Shown: positions 16,331 to 24,681 of the stretch, piece by piece
Layout of the letters: each line of letters opens with the position of its first letter
How positions within the stretch are numbered: position 1 is the first letter of the stretch
From: Croceicoccus gelatinilyticus
Lineage (GTDB): Bacteria; Pseudomonadota; Alphaproteobacteria; Sphingomonadales; Sphingomonadaceae
Direction: 5' to 3'
Length of the DNA stretch: 64,000 bases
NCBI RefSeq assembly: GCF_018398395.1
Contig: NZ_JAHCBF010000011.1
Span: 1 to 64,000 of the forward strand
The notes under the pieces: model-generated
Databases searched by the model: none
What the model was told of the DNA's origin: nothing
What the model saw: only the letters and a program-made list of their open reading frames with translations
Program-made: the position numbers and the translations under genes

Positions 16331-16527
16331 TGACCGGACTGCCGAGTTCTCTGCGCGTGGCGCGGGTTGAGGCTGGGTTAAGCCAGGCTCAGCTCGCCCA
16401 GCAGGTTGGCATTGCCCGGCAGACGTTCAACCAGATCGAACAAGGCGAAACCGACCCCAGGCTGAGCACGGCCATGCGGATTGCCAGGGCGTTAGGGAAA
16501 AGCGTCGAAGAGCTTTTCTCGGCCTGA
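16330..16527 (+). CDS. small XRE-family HTH regulator
   Basis: 65 residues, almost only the HTH: LRVARVEAGLSQAQLAQQVGIARQTFNQIEQGETDPRLSTAMRIARALGKSVEELF. This is the YozG/Cro-like single-domain type. It is coupled to the Pal-like gene by an overlapping stop/start and followed by a strong terminator. A candidate local repressor, possibly of the palindromes noted elsewhere, but that is untested. Confidence 0.88.
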   Translation: MTGLPSSLRVARVEAGLSQAQLAQQVGIARQTFNQIEQGETDPRLSTAMRIARALGKSVEELFSA

Positions 16528-16556
16528 CTACCCCGCCAAAGATTCCGGACAAAGAA

Positions 16557-16583
16557 AAAGGGCCGCTCGATGAGCGGCCCTTT
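16557..16583. terminator. strong bidirectional terminator
   Basis: AAAGGGCCGCTC paired with GAGCGGCCCTTT, with T-rich tails on both sides. It ends both the XRE operon and clpX. Confidence 0.85.
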
Positions 16584-16605
16584 CTTTTCGCTTCCGATTG
16601 CCGGG

Positions 16606-17847
16606 TCAGGCAGCCTTGCGCTTCTTCTCGTGAGCGACCTTCTCGGCGCCTTCGACCGAAGCCTTGGTCACGATGACCCGCTCGACCGTCTCGTCGCCGA
16701 GAACCTCATACATCGACGCCTGCAGCAGCTTCTCCATGATGGAGCGCAGCCCGCGGGCGCCGGTCTTTTTGGCAATCGCCGCATCGGCAATGGCTTCGAT
16801 TGCGCCGTCCTCGAAGCTGAGGGTTACGCCTTCGCGCTCGAAGATGCGGCTGTACTGGCTGACGAGCGCGTTCTTCGGCTCGGTCAGGATCTTCACGAGA
16901 TCTTCGCGGGTGAGCGCGTTGAGGTGCGTGATCACCGGCAGGCGGCCGATGAATTCCTGGATCATGCCGTAACGGGCCAGATCGCTCGTCTCGAGCTTTT
17001 CGAGCGGACGTTCATCAGGATCGTTCGAAGCCATGGTGGCGCCGAAGCCGATGCCTTTGGGGGTCTTGCGCGCCTGGACGATCTTTTCGAGGCCGGGAAA
17101 TGCGCCGGCACAGATGAAGAGGATGTTCTTCGTGTCGACGCGGTTCATCGTCTCGTGCGGGTTCTTGCGGCCGCCGTGGCCCGGTACGTTGGCAACGGTG
17201 CCTTCGATGATCTTGAGCAGGCCTTGCTGGACGCCTTCGCCCGAAACATCGCGGGTGACCGACGGACCGTCGCCCTTGGCGGCGATCTTGTCGATTTCGT
17301 CGATATAGATGATGCCGCGCTCGGCCTTCTCGACATCGCCATCAGCCGCGACGAGGAGCTTCGCAATGATGGACTCGATATCGTCACCGACATAACCGGC
17401 CTGGGTGAGTGATGTGGCATCGGCGATCGCGAAGGGCACCCCGATGTGCTTCGCAATTGTCTGGGCAAGAAGCGTCTTGCCGGTGCCCGTGGGGCCGAGA
17501 AGAAGAACGTTCGACTTCTGGACCTCGACATCGCCATCGACGTCGAGGAGGCGCTTGTAATGGTTGTAGACCGCGACCGAGAGAGCCTGCTTGGCCTCCT
17601 GCTGGCCGATCACGTAGTCATCGAGCAGCTTGCCGATCGCGCGCGGGTTGGGAATGTCGCCAAGAGTATCCTTCAGCGCGTTTGCGCGGGTGACCTTGAT
17701 CGTCTTGCCGGTCTGCTCTGCGACGGCGCCTGCCGCTGTCTCGGTGCAGCTGTCACAGATCGCGATCCCGGGCGGGCCTGCGACGAGGACATTCACCTTG
17801 TTCTGCGGATTCCGGCAGAAGCTGCATTCCTTCATTGTTTCCAGCAT
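16606..17847 (-). CDS. clpX: ClpX-like AAA+ unfoldase, accessory paralogue
   Basis: 413 residues. ATG 17847 is preceded by AGAGGAAAT and opens the zinc-binding domain (C8, C11, C31, C34). AAA+ parts are complete: Walker A GPTGTGKT (118-125), pore loop GYVG (151-154), Walker B IYIDE (180-184), sensor-2 GARGLRS. The ClpP-docking IGF loop (266-268) is present. The RKH loop that reads ssrA-type tails in ClpX is RKN here (227-229), followed by PHETMNRVD in place of the usual PQQEF.QVD. It probably feeds ClpP but with changed substrate choice. No clpP or lon flanks it, unlike the chromosomal locus. Confidence 0.9.
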   Translation of the reverse strand: MLETMKECSFCRNPQNKVNVLVAGPPGIAICDSCTETAAGAVAEQTGKTIKVTRANALKDTLGDIPNPRAIGKLLDDYVIGQQEAKQALSVAVYNHYKRLLDVDGDVEVQKSNVLLLGPTGTGKTLLAQTIAKHIGVPFAIADATSLTQAGYVGDDIESIIAKLLVAADGDVEKAERGIIYIDEIDKIAAKGDGPSVTRDVSGEGVQQGLLKIIEGTVANVPGHGGRKNPHETMNRVDTKNILFICAGAFPGLEKIVQARKTPKGIGFGATMASNDPDERPLEKLETSDLARYGMIQEFIGRLPVITHLNALTREDLVKILTEPKNALVSQYSRIFEREGVTLSFEDGAIEAIADAAIAKKTGARGLRSIMEKLLQASMYEVLGDETVERVIVTKASVEGAEKVAHEKKRKAA

Positions 17848-18095
17848 ATTTCCTCTTTCGGGGCATTCTTCCGACGTAGGCCAGTAGCGTCGGAGTATAT
17901 TCTGTGAGGATAGAAGCTCGCTTCGTATCGAATGCGATGCCGCTATCCTAAAACATATATCCGGTAGGGCTTGGGATTTCCACTCTACCAATCATTTTCA
18001 TGGCAGTAGATTTACTCTGCCTGAAGTGGGTGGCGGCCCGGCCCTCGTCTCCTGTCTTCCGCGGCGCTGGTTGCGGCTTGCGTGCTGCTGGATTG

Positions 18096-18806
18096 TCACG
18101 CAGCCATGCCCAGTCGGTCGAACGGCTTGTCGATGAACGGTGTTTCGGGCGGCGACCAGCTGCCCGGAGAGGTCCCTTCGGCCTCGATGCCATAGCGCTC
18201 GAAGAACGGCTCCATCTGTTCGATGAATTCGCCGTGCTTGGTGGTGAAGCGGAGCGGATAGGCCGGATGCCAGCTGACATGGGCCTGAAGGCTCGTCTCG
18301 CGCCATTTGAAACCGAGCGTCTGGCCAAGGATCGGGGTAATGTGTCCTCGATATCCGGTGAGTGCGTCGATGACCGCCCTGCCCTGCGCAAGAATGGCGC
18401 GCGGCTTTACGAGCTCGATCTCACGAAAGAGGAACGGTCGTGATGCGGCGATCTGGGTGTTGTTGGGGGCTTTTTCGGCCCCAGGCGCCCAATGCACGGC
18501 GTAAGCGACGTGAAGTGCGTCAGGATCAACGCCCATCTCTTCGAGCGCACGACGCATGATCTTGCCATAGACGCCGGAGAAGGGCTTTCCCGTCTCGCGG
18601 TCTTCTGCCTCGGGTTTCTCCGAGACGACCATGATCGGGTTGTCGTGCGGGCTCGTCTGGGACGGTGTATAGGGTTCGCGCTCGGCGACGGGGTGAGCGG
18701 TATATCCCCGGATGGCGGAATACAGCTCGTCAAGGTTCGTCGCGGATGCAGCGGCATCGATAGCAACAGCTACCGGCTCGCGTTCTGCGAGGTGGAACTT
18801 CTCCAT
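18096..18806 (-). CDS. uracil-DNA-glycosylase-like protein
   Basis: 236 residues. Matches the family 4/5-type UDG fold: VVSEKPEAEDRETGKPFSG (motif 1 region, normally GExPGxxED), HWAPGAEKAP, ILAQGRAVIDALTG and the motif 2-like VSWHPAYPLR. No Cys is present, so the 4Fe-4S cluster of family 4 enzymes is absent. Ser-Glu-Lys replaces the first Gly-Glu. It may be a glycosylase with altered base choice. Good AAGGAAGG site before the ATG. Confidence 0.7.
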   Translation of the reverse strand: MEKFHLAEREPVAVAIDAAASATNLDELYSAIRGYTAHPVAEREPYTPSQTSPHDNPIMVVSEKPEAEDRETGKPFSGVYGKIMRRALEEMGVDPDALHVAYAVHWAPGAEKAPNNTQIAASRPFLFREIELVKPRAILAQGRAVIDALTGYRGHITPILGQTLGFKWRETSLQAHVSWHPAYPLRFTTKHGEFIEQMEPFFERYGIEAEGTSPGSWSPPETPFIDKPFDRLGMAA

Positions 18807-18866
18807 GCTTTTTCCTTCCTTGGTATCTGGGATCCTCCCCAGCCACCTTGAAAGGTACTGGGAAGA

Positions 18867-19880
18867 TCAGGGTTCGAGAGGCGAACCGAAGGGCTTGTCG
18901 TTCGGATTGTAGCGGGCCGACAGGGGCCGCGCGGCGGCCATGGGCTCGCCAGGCCTGATTGCGCGCAGCGGCGTCGGGTCACCGCTGATGGGCACCATCA
19001 CTTCTTCTGGGTTATGACCGCCCGATATGGGCACCATCTGCTCCTGAGAGGCGGTCATCGAGACCATCCGGTCTTCCCCGCCGCCGAGATCGATCCGCGG
19101 ACGGGCGCTCGCGGAAGGCGCGGTGACCATCGGCCGCGAGGGCACAACGCCCGCCACGGGGACGGCTGGCGCAGGAACTGGTTTGATCTCGGCCTTCATG
19201 CCGGCTGGCTTCAGGTCTTCGATGGGCGCTTCTACCGGAGAGGCTTCGATTGGCTGGGCGAGCGAGGGCATGAGGCTCTGACCCGTGGCAGCATCGACGA
19301 TCCCGACAATCTGCATGGCGGAGCCTTTGATCGAGGGGAACGTGTCGCCGATCATGCGGGCCCTGTAGGGCTGCATCGCATGGCTGGGATCGGTGCAGCG
19401 TTGCTTACCGTCTTCGCCGATGACGGGATAACCGGTTCCGGCGCGGGCCACGTCCCACTGGCAACCTGCCGCGTCCTGTTGGCGCGTGGTGGCAAGGCCC
19501 GGGAGCGGCTTCAGGAAGTAGAAGACATGCTGCTCGCCCGGATAGAGACCGGGGTATTCGTCAGGCAACTGGTTTCCGGCGACTGGCACATTCGCCTCGT
19601 CGAGCTTGAAGCGCACCGACGGCGCATCTGAAAGGCTCGATCCGACTGGGATCATGGCTGCGGCGGCGGTCGGAATGACTACGGCGGCAACGAGGGCGAT
19701 CAGCGGGCCGCGAAAGCGATGTTGGGGCTTTGCGGTCTTCAGCTTCTTTGGAGCAAGGACGAGCGGGGCCGGCTCCAGCACACGCTCCCGAAGCTGGCGG
19801 CCTGAAACAGGTTCAGGTGCCGCCAGCCTCAGGGCATGGACTTTGTCCGGGTCCAGGAATGGGTGTGCCTGAGCTTCCAT
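18867..19880 (-). CDS. unassigned single-pass membrane protein, 337 aa
   Basis: A short cytoplasmic head (about 60 residues) is followed by one helix (GPLIALVAAVVIPTAAAAMIPV), then a periplasmic body with one Cys pair (GCQWDV, RCTDPSH) and a long Pro/Ala-rich tail with repeated MVPISG units (QMVPISGG, VMVPISGD). ATG 19880 is preferred; a GTG at 19907 would lie at the predicted transcription start. Function unknown; the layout resembles a TonB/VirB10-like linker protein, without proof. Confidence 0.55.
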   Translation of the reverse strand: MEAQAHPFLDPDKVHALRLAAPEPVSGRQLRERVLEPAPLVLAPKKLKTAKPQHRFRGPLIALVAAVVIPTAAAAMIPVGSSLSDAPSVRFKLDEANVPVAGNQLPDEYPGLYPGEQHVFYFLKPLPGLATTRQQDAAGCQWDVARAGTGYPVIGEDGKQRCTDPSHAMQPYRARMIGDTFPSIKGSAMQIVGIVDAATGQSLMPSLAQPIEASPVEAPIEDLKPAGMKAEIKPVPAPAVPVAGVVPSRPMVTAPSASARPRIDLGGGEDRMVSMTASQEQMVPISGGHNPEEVMVPISGDPTPLRAIRPGEPMAAARPLSARYNPNDKPFGSPLEP

Positions 19881-19912
19881 CTGTCTCACTCGCGCGATTG
19901 GTTTCACGCAAA

Positions 19913-19941
19913 GTTATAGGATGGATTCAGGACGAGCCCAA
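19913..19941 (-). promoter_or_regulatory. CATCC-TAnAAT family promoter of the 18867 gene
   Basis: -35 TTGGGC, 17-bp spacer ending CATCC, -10 TATAAC. Confidence 0.65.
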
Positions 19942-19946
19942 AGTGG

Positions 19947-20942
19947 TCAGGTGCAATTGGCTGGATCGGCCTTGCATTTGACGAGAGCCTGCTCTGCCTT
20001 GATCGCTTTCATTTCGGCCTCTGCGTCTGCAGCGCGCTCCGCATCCGTCTTGCTATTCACCTCGTCTACGACCTCGCCTGCGGTATCGAGAGCAGCTTTG
20101 GTTCCGCTTTCGGCACCGTAAGTCACCTTGGCAAGCGAGCCATCCTCGTTGAGCTCTAGCTTGGTCGTGTTCTTGCCGAAGGCCGGTGCCTTGGTAATCG
20201 GCATCCACCCCTTCGCGCCAAGCTGCGGCACTGCGAATGTGCTTGTCCAGAGCGCGGTCATTGTATCTTCAACGGTGAGCTCGACCAGGGCTGGATAAGT
20301 GACCCGAATTCCCGGTCCTTCTTCTTTAGTTTCGATCGAAGGGACCTTGGTACCGGTCTTTTTCGCTGTAATGGCGAAATATGAGGCATTCCCGCCGATG
20401 GTCTCCAGGAACTTGCCCGTTTCGGCATTGACCGGCAGGTCCCATGTATCCGCTTCCGCCGGGTTTATCGTCGCGGCATATTCGAGCGTGACGACCTTCT
20501 CCTTCTGGGCATTGATCACCTTGCAGATGGCCTTGGGATCAAACGGGCCGCCATCAAGTGCCAAGGTGCCGACGCCAGCGAGCTTGGCCAGTTCGAGCGC
20601 CGACTTGACGATCTGGTCGCCCTTTCCGGTTGCTTCGCTGTTGATGCTTTTGAGGCGGCCATCCTCGTAAAAGACGACCTCGAGCGTGGTATCAGCCATC
20701 ATCGAGTTCAGCTTGCCCATATCGAGCGCGATCGGATCTGTGACGTCGGCCCGATTGATGGTCTTGGTCGTTACAGTGGTCGAGGCCACGATGTCGTTTT
20801 TAGGCGAACAAGCCAGGGTCCGGTTGACCTTTAGGTCGATGAGCGTTTGCGCCGGATAATAGTAGAGATTTGCATCAGGCGAATGGGCGCAGCCAGACGC
20901 GAAGAGAATGATAGCCAGCAGTGATGATGATTTAGCGTACAT
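19947..20942 (-). CDS. unassigned lipoprotein, 331 aa
   Basis: Signal peptide with lipobox FASGC, then a beta-rich periplasmic body and a charged C-terminal helix (KTDAERAADAEAEMKAIKAEQALVKCKADPANC) with two Cys. GGGGGA lies at good distance before the ATG. No recognised family. Confidence 0.65.
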   Translation of the reverse strand: MYAKSSSLLAIILFASGCAHSPDANLYYYPAQTLIDLKVNRTLACSPKNDIVASTTVTTKTINRADVTDPIALDMGKLNSMMADTTLEVVFYEDGRLKSINSEATGKGDQIVKSALELAKLAGVGTLALDGGPFDPKAICKVINAQKEKVVTLEYAATINPAEADTWDLPVNAETGKFLETIGGNASYFAITAKKTGTKVPSIETKEEGPGIRVTYPALVELTVEDTMTALWTSTFAVPQLGAKGWMPITKAPAFGKNTTKLELNEDGSLAKVTYGAESGTKAALDTAGEVVDEVNSKTDAERAADAEAEMKAIKAEQALVKCKADPANCT

Positions 20943-21042
20943 AGGTCCCCCAACCTTTGACGTTATTTGGAGTGGGGATGGTTATACGCTCACAGGAATT
21001 TGTGAAGCCCGTAATTCATGACAATTACCATCGCCGAAGCGG

Positions 21043-21306
21043 CTAGTCGAAGGCCTTGCCCATCCAGGGTGGCGGTGGGCCATCGGCTTCGGAGATGTTT
21101 GCCGGTTCTTCGCGCGCGGCAAGTTCAGCCGATAGAGCGGCGAAATATCGTGAGATCTCGGCTGCTGTCTCGGCATCGGCCGGGCCGCCCTCGAGTTTGA
21201 GCCGGCCTGAGATTACGGCTGCTTCATTGGTGGCCTTCAAGGAAAGGCCGCCAACGTCGAGTTCGTGATCGCCCGAAAGGATCGGCTGGTCGAAATCGAG
21301 CTTCAT
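21043..21306 (-). CDS. small unassigned protein, 87 aa
   Basis: MKLDFDQPILSGDHELDVGGLSLKATNEAAV start, amphipathic helix (AETAAEISRYFAALSAELAARE), Pro-rich end. The fold suggests a tail-assembly-chaperone-like or regulatory small protein, but no family is assigned. ATGA overlap with the upstream gene. Last gene of the operon that begins with the secreted nuclease. Confidence 0.6.
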   Translation of the reverse strand: MKLDFDQPILSGDHELDVGGLSLKATNEAAVISGRLKLEGGPADAETAAEISRYFAALSAELAAREEPANISEADGPPPPWMGKAFD

Positions 21307-21911
21307 GCGGCCATCGCCTCCGGGTTCTGGATCCAGTTTGCACGCGTCGCGCGCCATACCGGGACTTCGGTCAGCCAGATTACCTCGGCGCCAGCCTCCG
21401 GCAAGCCCGGACAAGCGGCTTGGGACACGAATGCGGTTCTGCCGGTGGCCTGCAAGGTGGACGTCGCGAGATAGAGGATGGATCGCGGCCCGCCGCCGCT
21501 TAGGTTGAACTCGGCGCCCTCCTCGGGCTTTCCGGTCCAGGTCGCGACCTTGTTGCCGACGGTGAAGCCGGGAGCTTCGGTGCCGTGGCGGCCCTGCAGG
21601 CGGACCTCGGGGACAGTCCAGAGCCCGTTCATGTCGACGAGATGCCCTGCCATGGGGACCTTGTCGTCCCCGCGCGGGCCCGGTCGGTCGGGCTGCATCG
21701 GCAGGAGGCGCAGGCCTGACCCTTCCGGATCGCGCTTGTAACCGAATTCGGCGAGGACGGCGGCGACCTGGTCGTCGCGGTCTTCCTGGCGGTAAACGGG
21801 CGTGAGCATGCCAAAGCAGCTTGCCAGTTGGCTGATGAGGCGGCGCGAGGGCCTGTGGCCTGCTGTCCAAAGGGCGCCTATCGCCATCTTGAACGAGGGG
21901 TTGGTCATCAT
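21303..21911 (-). CDS. unassigned protein, 202 aa
   Basis: Soluble, no motif recognised (middle LWTVPEVRLQGRHGTEAPGFTVGNKVATWTG). The start overlaps the stop of the gene remnant upstream. The 20 bp around the start are identical to the junction at 22303-22322. Operon member, 4-bp overlap with the next gene. Confidence 0.6.
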   Translation of the reverse strand: MMTNPSFKMAIGALWTAGHRPSRRLISQLASCFGMLTPVYRQEDRDDQVAAVLAEFGYKRDPEGSGLRLLPMQPDRPGPRGDDKVPMAGHLVDMNGLWTVPEVRLQGRHGTEAPGFTVGNKVATWTGKPEEGAEFNLSGGGPRSILYLATSTLQATGRTAFVSQAACPGLPEAGAEVIWLTEVPVWRATRANWIQNPEAMAA

Positions 21912-22033
21912 TGTGCATTGCTCCCGAAGGGCTTGAATAGCGTCAGGTTGTTGATGTCCGCTGGCGAAACAGCAGAGCGGCGCGATGGCAGTCGTTTTGC
22001 GGCAGCGTCGGCGCCGGCCGAATGGCCTCGTGT
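21908..22033 (-). pseudogene. probable gene-tail remnant ending ..FGSNAQ
   Basis: An open frame of 41 codons without a usual start codon, reading ..ADINNLTLFKPFGSNAQ-stop. Its end shares 20 identical bases with the end of the nuclease gene (..SCGSNAQ) at 22303-22322. It may be the surviving tail of a lost gene or a small gene with a rare start. Confidence 0.35.
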
Positions 22034-22046
22034 TTAGCGGGTGGAG

Positions 22047-22307
22047 CTAGTCCCGGAATCCGCGATAAACCCATCGGGCTACGAAGAAGACGGCAAGGAC
22101 AAGCAGAGGCAGGACTATCCCATAGGTAGTCGATTGCCAGAAGCGGTCAGCTGCAGCCTCAGCAGTGACCTGACACTCTCCATCTTGCGGATTGGTACAT
22201 TCGGAGAGCCAGAAAAGCGGAGGAATGACCCAAAGCGTCCAGAATCCGAAATACGGTACGGCAGCGGCGATGGCGAGGCGCTTGAGGCCCTTGCTCATAT
22301 TGATCAT
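22047..22307 (-). CDS. small two-helix membrane protein, 86 aa
   Basis: Two hydrophobic helices (about 10-33 and 62-80) with a Cys-containing loop between them (SECTNPQDGECQV), suggesting a periplasmic disulfide loop. Its ATG overlaps the stop of the nuclease gene (ATGA). No family assigned. Confidence 0.65.
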   Translation of the reverse strand: MINMSKGLKRLAIAAAVPYFGFWTLWVIPPLFWLSECTNPQDGECQVTAEAAADRFWQSTTYGIVLPLLVLAVFFVARWVYRGFRD

Positions 22308-23419
22308 TGTGCATTGCTCCCGCAGGAATCGATTTCGTCAGGGTAGGGATCGCGGCCGTAGAACCTGCGGAACGATTCCATGTCGTGCCAGGTACGCTGA
22401 CCGCGCTTGCGGGCTAGGTTGGTGCATCCACCCTTCCCGTTTTCCCCTTCTCCCTGGCTGTCGCCTGCGGCACTGCCATCTGCATTGGGATCAATCTTGC
22501 GGACCCGTAGAGGTCCAAGAGCGATATCGTGTGTGCGCACCGGCCCCTGAAGGCCGGGGAAAGGATCGAGGCCGAAGGTCTTGGTGAACTGGTCGACGCT
22601 GAGCGTGTAAGCGTTCGCCTTCTCGTTGTTCTCGACGATGAACACGACGGCACCCTTGTCGACTGCATACATCGCTTTGAACATGGCGGTCGGGATCAGG
22701 ACGCGCTTCTTGAGCGCATCCGTGCTGCCCCTGAAGATCGGGCCAGTCACCACGTAGACCTTACGCTTGCGAGCTTCGCCGCGCACGCGCTGCTCAAGGT
22801 CCACCCACGCGCCGCCGTTCATCGATCCGTTTTGCGGGACGATGTTCGAAAGCCGGAAGCTTTCCTGCTGGGCTTCTCGTGAAGGCATATCTGCCGACGG
22901 AGCAAGGTGGCCGCGATCCCACCCCGATCGGCGATAATCGTCTAGCTCGGAGCGCTCGGAGACCGGCAGATGGTCGTCAGGCTTGAACGAGGAATCGCGC
23001 GAGATCTGTGACGCCATGTCGAGATGCGCCTTATCGAGCACTTCGGCGGACCAGAGGGCGGTCCTCGTCCGGCCTGAATGGCCGATGGCAAAGGCGCGGT
23101 AGCACAGTTCGCGATAGGTCGGCTCGATCACCTTGGCGAACTCGGGCGCGACGACCTTGGGCGGAAGGCCTGCAGGGTGCATCCGTGCGCAATCGCCGAA
23201 GTCGCCGGCGGCCCTTGGCGGCTCGGCAGCCGGGTGCGGCGGCTGTGCTTCGCCAGCGTTCTCGTAGGCGCTGGTATCGGTCTCGACGATGTAGCCTTCG
23301 GCGTACCCGCCATTGCCCTCGCCCCAGACATTGTCTGGTCCGTTCGAAGCGGAGCCTGCTTCGCATCCCGTCAAGGCGACGAGCGACGCGGCAAGCGCGA
23401 GTGATCTGATAAATTTCAT
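22304..23419 (-). CDS. DNA/RNA non-specific endonuclease (NUC1 type), lipoprotein
   Basis: 371 residues. Signal peptide with lipobox LTGC, about 120 residues of linker, then the beta-beta-alpha-Me nuclease domain: SGWDRGHLAPSADM (DRGH catalytic motif), RLSNIVPQNGSMNGGAW (metal-binding Asn region), VYVVTGPIF. A C-terminal Cys-containing extension follows. Probably attached to the membrane outside the cytoplasm, where it degrades nucleic acid. First gene of a four-gene operon. The role could be nutrient release or defence; context does not decide. Confidence 0.88.
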   Translation of the reverse strand: MKFIRSLALAASLVALTGCEAGSASNGPDNVWGEGNGGYAEGYIVETDTSAYENAGEAQPPHPAAEPPRAAGDFGDCARMHPAGLPPKVVAPEFAKVIEPTYRELCYRAFAIGHSGRTRTALWSAEVLDKAHLDMASQISRDSSFKPDDHLPVSERSELDDYRRSGWDRGHLAPSADMPSREAQQESFRLSNIVPQNGSMNGGAWVDLEQRVRGEARKRKVYVVTGPIFRGSTDALKKRVLIPTAMFKAMYAVDKGAVVFIVENNEKANAYTLSVDQFTKTFGLDPFPGLQGPVRTHDIALGPLRVRKIDPNADGSAAGDSQGEGENGKGGCTNLARKRGQRTWHDMESFRRFYGRDPYPDEIDSCGSNAQ

Positions 23420-23441
23420 TCCTGCGTACCCTTCGCCGACC

Positions 23442-24605
23442 TTACGGCCTTGTCAGTTGATTGGAAACAAACTCGCCTGCGTGTGTGACCGCCGCGCGCT
23501 CGAGAGTTTGGGAAAAGACCCAGGCTAGGATCAGAGAGACGGCGACGCCGATGGACGCCCCCAGCGCGAGATCGGCATGCAAGGCTATTGCCAGTGCGCA
23601 GCTCGCGGCGATGATCGGATAGTGAAGGACGTAGAGCGGATACGAAATCTGTCCGACGCTTCTCCCCATTCTCGGGCTGAAGCGGTGCGATAGATCGATC
23701 CGGCGGATGGCTGCGATGAGCAGAAGCGCGCCGATCATTCCGATAAACCGGGTGATGAGCACGTCCTGCCCTTGGACGATCGCAATGACCGAACCTCCAA
23801 GGAAGGCGGCGGCGGCCACGCCGATGATAGCCGGCGGGGCACGGTCGAGAAGCGGCGGGTTTTCGTCATCCTCGCGAAGCGCCAGCCACATGCCGGATAG
23901 CACCGTAACGAGGAGAATGTTCTGAAGCGCGCTCGTCATGCCCAAGGTGACTGCCGAGGTTACGAGGAATGCGATCGCGAACTGCCACGTGATGATGGCG
24001 AAGCTTCCTGCCTTCGTCGCGGCGGCGACGATAAGAGGGGTGATCAGCATGGCGATCACTTCGACCTGCAAGGTCCACCATGGGGGATTGAGAACCAGTG
24101 AGCCGTTGTTTCGCCAGAGCGGATAGAGGTTCGCCTGTATCTCGTCGACAGTAAGAGGAACGGCCATGCGCTCCAACGCGGAGTGACCCGATCCGCCGAG
24201 CGAGCTGACAATACCCCATGCGACCATCGCGACGGCAAAGCTGACGAGATAAGTCGGCATCAGGCGGAGCATCCGCCCGGTGATGAAGATCCCGCTGGTG
24301 CCGTGGCGGTCTGATTGGCGAAGCCAGGCATGTGTCACGACGTAACCGGAAAGGACCATGAAGATGTCGACTGCCGGTGCGCCAAGAGCCCGCAAAGCAT
24401 CAAGTGCCCATCCGCGCTGGTCATCGAAAACGAAGACGGCGAAATGGGATGCGACAACCAGAATGGCCGCGATGTCTCTCAGGAGGTCAAGGCTGACGAT
24501 CCGGCTCGTTCTGCGCGCAACCTCGTATTCCTGCTGCGGGAGCGCCGGCAAAATTAAAGCGCCCCCTTCACCGGAGCGCTCGTTGCGAGCAGTTGTTTCC
24601 TTCAC
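23442..24605 (-). CDS. acyltransferase 3 family membrane protein
   Basis: 387 residues. Starts SLDLLRDIAAILVVASHF (the catalytic-His helix of the OafA/YrhL family) and has about ten membrane helices, with FMVLSGYVVTHAWLR and an ILxLMPTY-like segment. Predicted to O-acylate a surface polysaccharide or peptidoglycan across the membrane. The start is GTG with GGGAGG 11 bp upstream. Carries its own CATCC-type promoter. Confidence 0.88.
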   Translation of the reverse strand: MKETTARNERSGEGGALILPALPQQEYEVARRTSRIVSLDLLRDIAAILVVASHFAVFVFDDQRGWALDALRALGAPAVDIFMVLSGYVVTHAWLRQSDRHGTSGIFITGRMLRLMPTYLVSFAVAMVAWGIVSSLGGSGHSALERMAVPLTVDEIQANLYPLWRNNGSLVLNPPWWTLQVEVIAMLITPLIVAAATKAGSFAIITWQFAIAFLVTSAVTLGMTSALQNILLVTVLSGMWLALREDDENPPLLDRAPPAIIGVAAAAFLGGSVIAIVQGQDVLITRFIGMIGALLLIAAIRRIDLSHRFSPRMGRSVGQISYPLYVLHYPIIAASCALAIALHADLALGASIGVAVSLILAWVFSQTLERAAVTHAGEFVSNQLTRP

Positions 24606-24650
24606 TGGACGAGCGACCTCCCTGACGCCTGATAGCGTGAATATATCTGA

Positions 24651-24679
24651 GTTGTAGGATGAATGTCCGGTTAGGCGAA
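24651..24679 (-). promoter_or_regulatory. CATCC-TAnAAT family promoter of the acyltransferase gene
   Basis: -35 TTCGCC, 17-bp spacer ending CATCC, -10 TACAAC; the -35 box touches the end of the EAL gene. Confidence 0.55.
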
Positions 24680-24681
24680 GC

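Noticed and set aside
17943-17954. CTATCCTAAAAC on the + strand, resembling the promoter family
   Set aside because: It points away from clpX into the antisense of the UDG-like gene, has no TTGG box and no gene to serve.
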